A DNA stretch of 15,669 nt from Pseudomonadota bacterium. GTDB lineage: Bacteria > Desulfobacterota > Desulfovibrionia > Desulfovibrionales > Desulfovibrionaceae. The first letter of the stretch is position 1. Every line of letters starts with the position of its first letter. A model generated the notes under the pieces. That model worked only from the letters and a program-made list of their open reading frames with translations. It did not search any database and had not been told where the DNA came from. Position numbers and translations under genes: made by a program. Positions 7,101 to 14,878 of this stretch are shown here, in pieces. The DNA lies in NCBI GenBank assembly GCA_023399375.1, contig JAEWPX010000150.1:1-15669 (forward strand), given 5' to 3'.

Positions 7101-8221
7101 AAACGCTCGCCGCATGCCTCGTCCTCATCGTCGACGATACGGAAACCAACCTGGACATCCTCGTCGAAACCCTGGGCGAGGACTACGAGGTCGCCGTGGC
7201 CATGGACGGCCCGACCGCCCTGTCCCTGGCGAAGGACCAGACGCCCGACCTCATCCTCCTCGACATCATGATGCCCGGCATGGACGGCTACGAGGTCTGC
7301 CGCCGGCTGTCGGCCGATCCGGCCACGGCCCAGACGCCGGTGATCTTTCTCACCGCCCTGACGGAGGTGACGGACAAGACCCGGGGCTTTGCCGCCGGGG
7401 CCGTGGACTACGTGACCAAGCCTTTCGAGCCGGCGGAAATCAAGGCCCGGGTGCGCACGCACCTGTCCCTGCGTCTGGCCCGGCAGGAACTGGCCATGCA
7501 AAACGAGATCCTGGAACGGAAAGTCCGCGAGCGCACCCGCGAACTGGCCCTGACCCAGGACGCCATCATCGAGGCCATGGCCGGGCTGGCCGAATACCGC
7601 GATCCGGAAACGGGCGGGCACATCAAACGGACGCGCAATTACGTGCGCCTGCTCGCCATGCGGCTGCGCGACCATCCGCTCTACGAAGCATCGCTGTCTG
7701 AAGAAACGATCGATTTGCTTTACAAATCCGCGCCATTGCACGACATTGGCAAAGTGGGCGTGCGCGACGACATCCTGCTCAAGCCGGGCCCCCTGACCGA
7801 AGCGGAATTCGAAACCATGCGCCGCCACACGATCTACGGCCGGGACGCCATCGAGGCCGCGGCCAAAAATCTCGGGGACAACTCGTTCCTGCGCCTGGCC
7901 CAGGAGATCGCCTACACCCATCAGGAACGCTGGGACGGGTCCGGCTATCCGCAGCGACTCGCCGGGGAAGCCATCCCCGTCTCCGGGAGAATGATGGCCA
8001 TCGCCGACGTCTACGACGCGCTCATCAGCCGCCGGGTCTACAAAGCGCCCCTGCCCCATGCCCAGGCGGTCGCCGTCATCCGGGACGGCCGGGGAAGCCA
8101 GTTCGACCCCGCCATGGTCGACGCCTTTCTGGACATACAGGAGTCCTTCCGGCAAATCGCCCTAAGCTTTTGCGAAGACGACGACGAACGCCGCGCCCTG
8201 GAGCATCCCTATGTGGCCTGA
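7097..8221 (+). CDS. Response regulator with HD-GYP domain (c-di-GMP phosphodiesterase)
   Basis: The 374-aa cytoplasmic protein has a receiver (about 7-122; Asp13, Asp14, phosphoacceptor Asp56, Lys108), a helical linker (125-155) and an HD-GYP domain (156-350). HD-GYP domains hydrolyse c-di-GMP to pGpG and GMP. The metal and active-site signatures are present: GGHIKRT with His175, HDIGK with His215, Asp216 and Lys219, RRHTIYG with His244, THQERWDGSGYP with His275 and Gly283-Tyr284-Pro285, and ADVYDAL with Asp304. The catalytic set looks complete, so activity is expected. The start is GTG 7097, overlapping the kinase stop by 4 nt with GGAGG in front; longer starts would put unrelated sequence before the receiver. 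Its likely phosphodonor is the Hpt domain of the upstream kinase, inferred from coupling. The receiver closely resembles that of the next gene. Confidence 0.95.
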   Translation: MKTLAACLVLIVDDTETNLDILVETLGEDYEVAVAMDGPTALSLAKDQTPDLILLDIMMPGMDGYEVCRRLSADPATAQTPVIFLTALTEVTDKTRGFAAGAVDYVTKPFEPAEIKARVRTHLSLRLARQELAMQNEILERKVRERTRELALTQDAIIEAMAGLAEYRDPETGGHIKRTRNYVRLLAMRLRDHPLYEASLSEETIDLLYKSAPLHDIGKVGVRDDILLKPGPLTEAEFETMRRHTIYGRDAIEAAAKNLGDNSFLRLAQEIAYTHQERWDGSGYPQRLAGEAIPVSGRMMAIADVYDALISRRVYKAPLPHAQAVAVIRDGRGSQFDPAMVDAFLDIQESFRQIALSFCEDDDERRALEHPYVA

Positions 8222-9353
8222 TTGCGACAAGATGGTGATCGATATGGTACGCAGCGCCAAACAGACGATCCTGATCGTCGACGACGTGGAAACCGACGTC
8301 GACACCCTGGTGGAGACCCTCGGCGACGACTACGAGATCGCCGTGGCCCTGGACGGCCCCACGGCCTTGCAGAGCCTGCGGCCCGACCCGCCGGACCTCA
8401 TCCTGCTCGACATCCTCATGCCGGGTATGGACGGCTACGAGGTCTGCCGCCGCATCAAGGCCGACGCCGCCACCGCCGCCATCCCGATCATTTTCCTGAC
8501 GGCCCTGACGGAAATCCAGGACAAGGTCACCGGGTTCACCCTGGGCGCGGTGGACTACATCACCAAACCCTTCGACATCCTGGAAGTCAAAGCCCGGGTG
8601 ACGACGCATCTGGCCCTCAAGGCGGCCATGGAGCGGCTGGCGCGGCAAAACCAGCTTCTGGCCGAGGCGGCGCGCCTGCGCGAGGACGTGGAACGCATCA
8701 CCCACCACGACCTCAAAAGCCCGCTCGGCGTGATCCTCTCCCTCCCCCAGCTCGTGGCCGCCGGCGGCAACCTCAGCCCGGAGCAACTGACCAGCCTCGA
8801 AGACATCGAGCAGGCCGGCTACAAGATGCTCAATATCGTCAACCTGTCCCTCGGCTTGCTGAAGATGGAGCAGGGCGTCTACGAACTGTCGCCCACCCCC
8901 GTGGACATTGTCCGCGTCCTGCGCAAGGTCGAAGAGGATCTGGCGTCCCTGCGGCGCAGCCGCAACATATCCGTGGAACTGAGTCTCGCGGACGCGCCCC
9001 TTGAGCCCTCTCCCGCGTTTCACGTGCTGGGCGAGGAGTTGCTGTGCTACTCCATGCTGACCAATCTGCTCAAAAACGCCATGGAGCACTCGCCCGTGGG
9101 GGGACGGGTGGCCATCGCCATGCGGGCCGGCGACGAGGGATTGGGCGAAATACGCCTGCGCAACCAGGGCGAGACGGCCCCTGAATTCCGGGAACGGTTC
9201 TTCGAAAAATACGCCACCCACGGCAAGCCGGGCGGCACCGGCCTTGGCACCTATTCCGCGAGGCTTATGGCCAGGACCATGGCGGGCGACCTCTGCCTCG
9301 ACGCCTCCGTGCCCGGGGAAACCACCCTCGTCTTGCATCTCCCGACGCGCTGA
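8211..9353 (+). CDS. Receiver/histidine kinase protein, soluble
   Basis: The 380-aa protein combines an N-terminal receiver (about 18-135; Asp24, Asp25, phosphoacceptor Asp67, Lys119) with a HisKA/HATPase kinase core. The H-box is THHDLKSPL (His166) and the N-box NLLKNAMEH (about 285-292). The G2 box is GGTGLGTYSA (341-350). The usual G1 motif DxGxG is replaced by RNQG (317-320), so the normal adenine-contacting Asp is missing; similar wording occurs in other receiver-kinase fusions as I recall, so it may still bind ATP. No membrane segment or sensor domain is visible, so its input is probably phosphorylation of its own receiver. ATG 8211 has GGAG (8200-8203) 7 nt upstream and overlaps the previous gene by 11 nt; later ATGs at 8232 and 8244 lack good ribosome sites. 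It ends the three-gene operon; no clear terminator follows. Confidence 0.93.
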   Translation: MWPDCDKMVIDMVRSAKQTILIVDDVETDVDTLVETLGDDYEIAVALDGPTALQSLRPDPPDLILLDILMPGMDGYEVCRRIKADAATAAIPIIFLTALTEIQDKVTGFTLGAVDYITKPFDILEVKARVTTHLALKAAMERLARQNQLLAEAARLREDVERITHHDLKSPLGVILSLPQLVAAGGNLSPEQLTSLEDIEQAGYKMLNIVNLSLGLLKMEQGVYELSPTPVDIVRVLRKVEEDLASLRRSRNISVELSLADAPLEPSPAFHVLGEELLCYSMLTNLLKNAMEHSPVGGRVAIAMRAGDEGLGEIRLRNQGETAPEFRERFFEKYATHGKPGGTGLGTYSARLMARTMAGDLCLDASVPGETTLVLHLPTR

Positions 9354-9509
9354 CCGGCACGCCCCGGCCACCCCTCCCGCAGCGATTGCGCGTTCTCGCC
9401 TGCCGCGCGACCGTACCCGTCGCCCCGCCACGATCGACCGCGCGCAAGCATCCGCCGGAAGGCCCCGGCCGTGGGCATTCCCGTCGCACTGCGGCCCTGC
9501 GGAACATTC

Positions 9510-9540
9510 TTGACAGACTCCGGAAAAGGGTTTTTCTAAC
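9510..9540 (+). promoter_or_regulatory. Candidate promoter of the tetR gene
   Basis: A perfect -35 hexamer TTGACA (9510-9515) is followed 19 bp later by TCTAAC (9535-9540), which matches four of six -10 bases. The 19-bp spacer is long for sigma-70. The position, about 30 bp before the start codon, suits the regulator gene. Confidence 0.5.
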
Positions 9541-9547
9541 GAGCGTT
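9538..9547. promoter_or_regulatory. Candidate TetR operator AACG-N2-CGTT
   Basis: AACGAGCGTT is a 10-bp palindrome (AACG, 2-nt centre, CGTT) overlapping the end of the candidate -10 of the tetR gene. AACG/CGTT half-sites are common among TetR-family operators. A site here would block the promoter and give autorepression. No binding data can be seen. Confidence 0.4.
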
Positions 9548-9570
9548 CAGCAGCAACTTCGCGAGGTGTC

Positions 9571-10170
9571 ATGGCCGCCCCGAACACGCGCGAGAAGATC
9601 CTCATCGCCGCAGCGCAACTCTTCGCCGCCCAGGGCTACAGCGCGGTTTCCATGCGCCGCATCGCCACTGCCGTCGGCATGACGCAGGCGAACCTCTACT
9701 ATTATTTCAAGAACAAGGAAGAGCTGGTCCGCTCCGTGCTGACCTTCGTGTTCAGCGGCCGCAGCCGCTCCCTGGCGGCGGTGCTCGAAAGCGGCGCGGA
9801 TGCGCAGCAGTGCCTGGAAAACGGCGTTTCCTGGTTCCTGACGCTGCTGTTCGAGGACTCCGTCTCGACGAAGCTCTTTTTCCGGGAACTGCTGACCGAC
9901 GACAGGGATCGTTTGCAGTTCCTCACGGAGAATGTTTTCCAGGACGCCTTCGACAGTCTCGTGCGGATCCTCGATGCGTACCTGGACACGCCGGACCCCG
10001 TTCACGCGGCCATTTTCCTGACGAGCACGGTCATCGGGTATTGCCAGTTCTCCGGCATCGTTTCGCACCTGCATGGCGCGAAGCCGGAATATGTCGCGCC
10101 GCAGGCCGTCACGCGGCATCTGATGCAGCAGCTGCGCCGTTTCGCCAGGCAGCCTGCCGTGTCTTCCTAA
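9571..10170 (+). CDS. TetR/AcrR family transcriptional regulator
   Basis: The 199-aa protein starts with a TetR-type DNA-binding domain: TREKILIAAAQLFAAQGY (6-23), then the helix-turn-helix around VSMRRIATAVGMTQANLYYYF (26-46, listed as its edge residues Val26 to Phe46), then KNKEEL. The rest is an all-helical ligand-binding and dimerisation domain typical in length, with many Phe and Leu residues as expected for hydrophobic ligands. These proteins are usually repressors released by small molecules. Its position directly upstream of an adaptor/RND pair on the same strand implies local control of the pump, like AcrR or MexZ type regulators. ATG 9571 has GAGG 4 nt upstream and sits at the natural domain start. 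Palindromes at 9538-9547 and 10212-10227 are candidate sites. Family assignment is secure; target and ligand are inferred. Confidence 0.95.
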   Translation: MAAPNTREKILIAAAQLFAAQGYSAVSMRRIATAVGMTQANLYYYFKNKEELVRSVLTFVFSGRSRSLAAVLESGADAQQCLENGVSWFLTLLFEDSVSTKLFFRELLTDDRDRLQFLTENVFQDAFDSLVRILDAYLDTPDPVHAAIFLTSTVIGYCQFSGIVSHLHGAKPEYVAPQAVTRHLMQQLRRFARQPAVSS

Positions 10171-10211
10171 AACGGGTCCGTGGATTGCGGCAGGGAGTGT
10201 CGGACATGTTT

Positions 10212-10227
10212 CGTTCTTATGATAACG
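10212..10227. promoter_or_regulatory. Imperfect palindrome over a -10-like element
   Basis: CGTTCTTATGATAACG pairs at six of eight positions and has the same AACG/CGTT outer halves as the site before tetR. It covers TATGAT (10218-10223), a five-of-six match to the -10 consensus, though no good -35 lies 16-18 bp upstream. It may be a second operator and start point for the pump genes, leaving a leader of about 150 nt before the adaptor start at 10380. Confidence 0.35.
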
Positions 10228-10368
10228 ACAGACGCAAACGCGCAGGGACGTCGCCGGCCGCGGCGCGGGCGGATGCCCCCTGCTCCCGTCCGTCGCGGAC
10301 GGCGGCAACGCCGGAGAGGGGCGGCGCGATGGCTGCGGCACCGTCCCGGATGTCCCGTAACGGCAGTC

Positions 10369-10373
10369 GGAGG
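10369..10373 (+). promoter_or_regulatory. Ribosome site that sets the adaptor start
   Basis: GGAGG lies 6 nt before ATG 10380. This start places a lipoprotein signal peptide at the N terminus. In-frame ATGs at 10206 and 10330 would add a basic, non-hydrophobic extension that would spoil the signal. Confidence 0.85.
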
Positions 10374-10379
10374 TTTCTG

Positions 10380-11597
10380 ATGCAACGCCGAGGAAGTTTC
10401 TCTCCCTGCGCAAGCGCGCTGGCGATCTGTGCGTGTCTCGTCCTTTTCGCCGGCTGCAGCCGCGAACAACAGGCCGGCGGGCAACGCCCCATGCCTGAAG
10501 TGTCCACCGTGACCGTCGCGCCGCGCGAGGTCGCGCTGTCCACGGAACTGTCCGGGCGCACCTCCGCGTACCGGATCGCCGAGATCCGGCCGCGCGTCAA
10601 CGGACTCGTCGAAAAGCGCCTGTTCACGGAAGGCTCCAACGTCAAGGAAGGACAGGTCCTCTACCAGATCGATACCGCCCCGTTCACGGCGGAACTCGAC
10701 AACGCCCAGGCCGCGCTGGCCGAGGCCAAGGCCAAGCTGCCGACGACGAGCCTTCGCGCCTCGCGCTACAAGGCGCTGGTGTCCCACAGCGCGCTCAGCC
10801 AGCAGGATTACGACGACGCGGCCTCCAACCTCGACCAGGTCAAGGCCAGCATCACGTCCCTGGAGGCGCGGGTGGAAACGGCGCGCATCAACCTGGGCTA
10901 CACCAAGGTCGTCGCGCCCATTTCAGGGCGCATCGGCAAGTCCAGCGTGACCGACGGGGCCATCGTCACGGCCTACCAGGCCACGGCCCTGGCGACCATC
11001 CAGCAGCTGGACCCCATCTACGTGGACGTGCCCCAATCCACCGCCGACATGCTGCGCATGAAGGCCCGCTTCAAGGAGGGGCTGCTCAATCCGCAGGAAA
11101 AGGACCACGACAAGGTCCGGCTCATCCTGGAGGACGGCAAGCCCTATCCGCTGGAAGGCACGCTGCAGTTCAGCGACGTCAGCGTGGACCCCACCACCGG
11201 TTCGGTCATCCTGCGCCTGATCTTCCCCAACCCGGAAGGCGACATCCTGCCGGGCATGTTCGTCAAGGCCGTGATTCGGGAAGGCGTCAACCCCAAGGCC
11301 ATCCTCGTGCCCCAGCAGGGGGTGTCCCGGGACGCCAAGGGCAATCCGTACGCGCTGCTGGTCGATGCGGAAAACAAGGTCGTCTTGCGCCAACTGACGC
11401 TCGACCGGGCCATCGGCAGCGAATGGCTCGTCGCGGACGGCCTCGTCCCGGGCGACAGGGTGATCGTCGAGGGCCTGCAGATGCTGCGGCCGGGCACCGT
11501 GGTCAAGGCCACGCCCCTGGCCCAGGGGGACCGGAAAAGCGCCGGGGAAGGCCACGCCGAGACCGCGTCGGCGAAACAGGGTGCGGAGGGCAAATAA
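10380..11597 (+). CDS. RND efflux periplasmic adaptor lipoprotein (AcrA/MexA family)
   Basis: The 405-aa protein is a membrane-fusion adaptor that bridges an RND pump and an outer-membrane channel in the periplasm. The N terminus is a lipoprotein signal: Arg3-Arg4, a hydrophobic core and the lipobox LFAGC with Cys26 as the lipidated residue. Lipoyl-type beta segments surround RPRVNGLVEKRLFTEG (70-85) and LGYTKVVAPISGRIGKS (172-188). Between them is a helical hairpin (about 103-170), as expected for docking to the channel. The beta-barrel and membrane-proximal segments follow (FPNPEGDILPGMFVKA, IVEGLQMLRPGTVV). Length fits AcrA/MexA. The start at 10380 is chosen from the ribosome site and signal peptide. 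The pump gene begins with the base right after this stop codon, indicating co-translation. Substrates are not predictable. The 209-bp gap after tetR may hold a second promoter. Confidence 0.95.
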   Translation: MQRRGSFSPCASALAICACLVLFAGCSREQQAGGQRPMPEVSTVTVAPREVALSTELSGRTSAYRIAEIRPRVNGLVEKRLFTEGSNVKEGQVLYQIDTAPFTAELDNAQAALAEAKAKLPTTSLRASRYKALVSHSALSQQDYDDAASNLDQVKASITSLEARVETARINLGYTKVVAPISGRIGKSSVTDGAIVTAYQATALATIQQLDPIYVDVPQSTADMLRMKARFKEGLLNPQEKDHDKVRLILEDGKPYPLEGTLQFSDVSVDPTTGSVILRLIFPNPEGDILPGMFVKAVIREGVNPKAILVPQQGVSRDAKGNPYALLVDAENKVVLRQLTLDRAIGSEWLVADGLVPGDRVIVEGLQMLRPGTVVKATPLAQGDRKSAGEGHAETASAKQGAEGK

Positions 11598-14500
11598 ATG
11601 CTCTCGAAATTCTTCCTGGACCGGCCCGTCTTCGCCTGGGTCATCGCCATCATCCTGCTCTCCCTGGGCGGGCTCGCCATCTACGGCATGCCCATCGCCC
11701 AGTATCCGCCCATCGCGCCGCCCTCCATCGCCATCTCCGCCTACTACCCCGGCGCGTCGGCGGAAACGGTGGAAAACACCGTGACCCAGATCATCGAGCA
11801 GAAGATGACGGGCCTCGACGGCATGCTCTACTTAAGCGGCTCCAGTTCCTCCTCGGGCGAGGCCCGGCTCGAGATGACCTTCACGCCGGGCACCGATCCG
11901 GACATCGCCTGGTCCAAGGTACAAAACAAACTCCAGCTCGCCATGGCCAGCCTGCCCGACGAGGTCCAGCGTTCCGGCGTCAAGGTCAGCAAATCCACCC
12001 GCAACTACCTCATCGTGGTCGGGCTGATCTCCGAAGACGGCAGCATGCGCGGCGAGGACCTGCGCGACTATGCCCAGTCCACCCTGGAAAAGGTCCTGTC
12101 CCGGGTGCCCGGGGTGGGCGAGGTGGAAAACTTCGGCACCCAGTACGCCATGCGCGTCTGGCTCGACCCCGACAAGCTCAACAGCTTCAGCCTGACCATG
12201 GACGACGTCATCACGGCGCTTGGCGCCTACAACGTCGAGGTCTCCGCCGGCCAGTTCGGCGGCGCGCCGGCCGTTTCCGGGCAGCGCCTCAACTCACCCA
12301 TCGTCGTGCAGCACCTGTTGCAGACGCCCGAACAGTTCGCCGCCATTCCGCTGCGCATCAACCAGGACGGGTCCGTGGTCCGGATCAAGGACGTGGGCCG
12401 CACGGAACTGGGCTCCGAGCGCTCGGACATCGTGGGCTTCCACAACGGCCGGCCGTCGGCGGCCATGGCCATCCGCCAGGCGGCCGGGGCCAACGCCCTG
12501 GCCACGGCCGCGGCCATCAAGGCGAAGATGGAGGAGATGAGCCGCTATTTCCCCCACGGCATGAAGGTGGTCTATCCTTACGACACCACGCCGTTCACCA
12601 AGGTGGCCATCCACGAGGTGGTCAAGACCCTGTTCGAGGCGGTGGTGCTCGTTTTTCTGATCATGTTTCTCTTCATGGGCAACATCCGGGCCACGCTCAT
12701 TCCGACCATCGCCGTGCCCGTGGTGCTCATGGGCACGTTCGCGGTGCTCAACTTCTGCGGCTACTCCATCAACATGCTGACCATGTTCGCCATGGTCCTG
12801 GCCATCGGCCTGCTTGTCGACGACGCCATCGTGGTGGTGGAAAACGTGGAGCGGATCATGTCCGAGGAGGGGCTGTCGCCGCGCGAAGCCACGGCCAAGT
12901 CCATGGACGAAATCACGAGCGCCCTCGTCGGCATCGGCCTCGTGCTCTCGGCGGTGTTCGGGCCCATGGCCTTTTTCCAGGGCTCCACCGGCGTGCTCTA
13001 CCGGCAGTTCTCCATCACGCTGATCGCCGCCATGCTGCTGTCGGTGGTGGTGGCGTTGATCCTGACGCCGGTCCTTTGCGCCACGTTTTTAAAGCCCGTG
13101 CCCAAGGGACACGAGCCGTCGGAAAACGTGGTCTTCTTCCTGCGCCCCTTTTTCCGCTGGTTCGACCGGATCTTCTTCGGCCTGCGGGCCGCGTATGTGC
13201 GCCTGGTCGGCCATTCCTTCTCCAGGGCCACGCGCTACCTCCTTTTCTACTGCGCCATCGTGGCCATGGTCGGCTATCTGTTCAACCGCATGCCGACCTC
13301 CTACATCCCGGACGAGGACCAGGGCATCCTCATGGTCCAGGCCACGCTGCCCCCGGGCTCGAGCACCCTGGAGCAGACCCAGGCGGTCATGGGCAAGGTG
13401 CGGGACTATTTCCTCAACCAGGAGAAGGACGCCGTGGAGTCCTTCATGGACGTCTCCGGCGTCAGTTTCGGCGGCCAGGGCCAGAACATGGCGCTCGGCT
13501 TCGTCAAGCTCAAGGACTGGGACCTGCGCCCGGGAGAAGACCGCAAGGTCAAAGCCATCGCCGCCCGGGCCATGCGGGTGTTTTCAGGGATCAAGGAGGC
13601 GCAGGTCTTCGCCTTTCCGCCGCCGCCGGTGGTGGAACTCGGCATGGCCACCGGCTTCGACTTCGAGTTGCAGGACCGCGGCGGCCTGGGCCACGACAGG
13701 CTCATGGCCGCGCGCAACCAGCTGCTCGGCATGGCGCGCCAGGATCCGCGCCTGGTCCGGGTCCGGCCAAACGGCATGGAGGACGTGCCGGAATACTACG
13801 TGGACGTGGACTGGGACAAGGCCGGGGCGCTCGGCGTGCCCATCTCCTCCATCCATACGACCGTCGCCGCGGCCTTCGGCAGCTCCTACGTCAACAACTT
13901 CATCCAGGGCGGCCGGGTCAAGCAGGTCTACGTCCAGGCCGACGCGCCCTACCGCATGCTGCCCCAGGACCTGACGAAGCTCTACGTGCGCAACAGCGCG
14001 GGCAAGATGGCACCGGTATCCGCCTTCGCCACGGGGCGCTGGGCCGTAGGGTCGCCCAAGCTCGAGCGCTACAACGCCTTCCCCTCCATCGACATCTGGG
14101 GCGAACCCGCGCCCGGGCACAGCACCGGCGAGGCCATGGCCCTCATGGAATCCTTCGCCGCCAAGCTGCCCCAGGGCATCGGCTTCGACTGGACGGGGCT
14201 CTCCTACCAGGAGCGCATGGCCACGGCCCAGGGGCCGATTCTCTACGCCTTTTCCATCTTCGTGATCTTTCTCTGCGTGGCCGCCCTGTACGAGAGCTGG
14301 ACCATCCCCATCGTCAACATGCTGATGCTGCCGCTTGGCGTCCTCGGCGCGATCGTAGCCACGTCCTGGCGGGGCTTCCCCAACGACGTGTATTTCCAGA
14401 TCGGCTTCCTCACCACCCTGGGCCTGTCCACGAAAAACGCCATCCTGATCATCCAGTTCATCCAGGAGCGCATGACGCACGGGGAAGGCCTCGTCGAAGC

Positions 14501-14753
14501 GACGCTCGGCGCGGTCAAGACCCGGTTTCGGCCGGTGATGATGACCTCCCTGGCCTTTTTCTTCGGCGTGCTGCCGCTGGCCATCGCCAGCGGCGCCGGC
14601 GCCGGAGCCATGAACGCCATCGGCACCGCCGTGTGCGGCGGCATGCTTTCGGCCACCTTCATCGACCTCATCTTCATCCCGCTGTTCTTCGTCCTGGTTT
14701 CCCGGCTGTTCCAGGGCCGGGAACAGGGACAGCCCGGCGGCCAAATGCCGTGA
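11598..14753 (+). CDS. RND multidrug efflux transporter permease (AcrB/MexB, HAE1 family)
   Basis: The 1051-aa inner-membrane pump uses the proton gradient to export hydrophobic and amphiphilic compounds. It has the classical 12-helix, two-large-loop layout: helix 1 at about 10-30, helices 2-6 at about 337-495, helix 7 near 540, and helices 8-12 at about 870-1040. It begins with the family signature FFLDRPVFAWVIAI and has QYPPIAPPSI and YYPGASAETVENTV in the first porter region. The proton-relay residues are visible: Asp408 and Asp409 in GLLVDDAIVVVENVE and Lys946 in LGLSTKNAILII. Length is almost that of AcrB (1049). GGAGG (11585-11589) lies 8 nt before ATG 11598, which immediately follows the adaptor stop. 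No outer-membrane channel gene follows; a GC-rich hairpin and a terminator come next. It belongs to the HAE1 rather than the heavy-metal branch, judged by sequence style. Confidence 0.97.
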   Translation: MLSKFFLDRPVFAWVIAIILLSLGGLAIYGMPIAQYPPIAPPSIAISAYYPGASAETVENTVTQIIEQKMTGLDGMLYLSGSSSSSGEARLEMTFTPGTDPDIAWSKVQNKLQLAMASLPDEVQRSGVKVSKSTRNYLIVVGLISEDGSMRGEDLRDYAQSTLEKVLSRVPGVGEVENFGTQYAMRVWLDPDKLNSFSLTMDDVITALGAYNVEVSAGQFGGAPAVSGQRLNSPIVVQHLLQTPEQFAAIPLRINQDGSVVRIKDVGRTELGSERSDIVGFHNGRPSAAMAIRQAAGANALATAAAIKAKMEEMSRYFPHGMKVVYPYDTTPFTKVAIHEVVKTLFEAVVLVFLIMFLFMGNIRATLIPTIAVPVVLMGTFAVLNFCGYSINMLTMFAMVLAIGLLVDDAIVVVENVERIMSEEGLSPREATAKSMDEITSALVGIGLVLSAVFGPMAFFQGSTGVLYRQFSITLIAAMLLSVVVALILTPVLCATFLKPVPKGHEPSENVVFFLRPFFRWFDRIFFGLRAAYVRLVGHSFSRATRYLLFYCAIVAMVGYLFNRMPTSYIPDEDQGILMVQATLPPGSSTLEQTQAVMGKVRDYFLNQEKDAVESFMDVSGVSFGGQGQNMALGFVKLKDWDLRPGEDRKVKAIAARAMRVFSGIKEAQVFAFPPPPVVELGMATGFDFELQDRGGLGHDRLMAARNQLLGMARQDPRLVRVRPNGMEDVPEYYVDVDWDKAGALGVPISSIHTTVAAAFGSSYVNNFIQGGRVKQVYVQADAPYRMLPQDLTKLYVRNSAGKMAPVSAFATGRWAVGSPKLERYNAFPSIDIWGEPAPGHSTGEAMALMESFAAKLPQGIGFDWTGLSYQERMATAQGPILYAFSIFVIFLCVAALYESWTIPIVNMLMLPLGVLGAIVATSWRGFPNDVYFQIGFLTTLGLSTKNAILIIQFIQERMTHGEGLVEATLGAVKTRFRPVMMTSLAFFFGVLPLAIASGAGAGAMNAIGTAVCGGMLSATFIDLIFIPLFFVLVSRLFQGREQGQPGGQMP

Positions 14754-14786
14754 CCGGCCGGAGCGAGGCGGTCTGGCGCCCTTGGG

Positions 14787-14806
14787 GGGGCGGAAACGGA
14801 CGCCCC
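14787..14806 (+). other. GC-rich hairpin after the RND gene
   Basis: GGGGCG (14787-14792) pairs with CGCCCC (14801-14806) around an 8-nt loop, 34 bp after the pump stop. Runs of G and C on either side could extend it. There is no T-tract directly after it. It may protect the mRNA 3' end or help the A/T-flanked terminator immediately downstream. Confidence 0.4.
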
Positions 14807-14820
14807 GCTCCCCCCCGCAA

Positions 14821-14862
14821 AAACAAAAAGGCCGCGGTCGTCCGCGGCCTTTCGCTGTCTTT
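14821..14862. terminator. Terminator between the pump operon and hup
   Basis: An 11-bp stem AAAGGCCGCGG (14827-14837) / CCGCGGCCTTT (14842-14852) has a 4-nt loop. On the minus strand it is followed by a strong T-tract (TTTTTGTTTTT, complement of 14819-14829), so it terminates hup well. On + the tail TTTCGCTGTCTTTT is weaker but may also stop the pump operon. The genes on either side converge. Confidence 0.9.
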
Positions 14863-14878
14863 TCGGACAGAAGGAAAA

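Noticed and set aside
9354..9509. Terminator for the phosphorelay operon
   Set aside because: I found no stem followed by a T-tract after the receiver-kinase stop; the sequence is GC-rich without a clear hairpin.
13584..14744. 386-aa open frame antisense to the RND pump
   Set aside because: It is His/Gly/Arg-rich shadow translation; the pump frame carries all the RND motifs.
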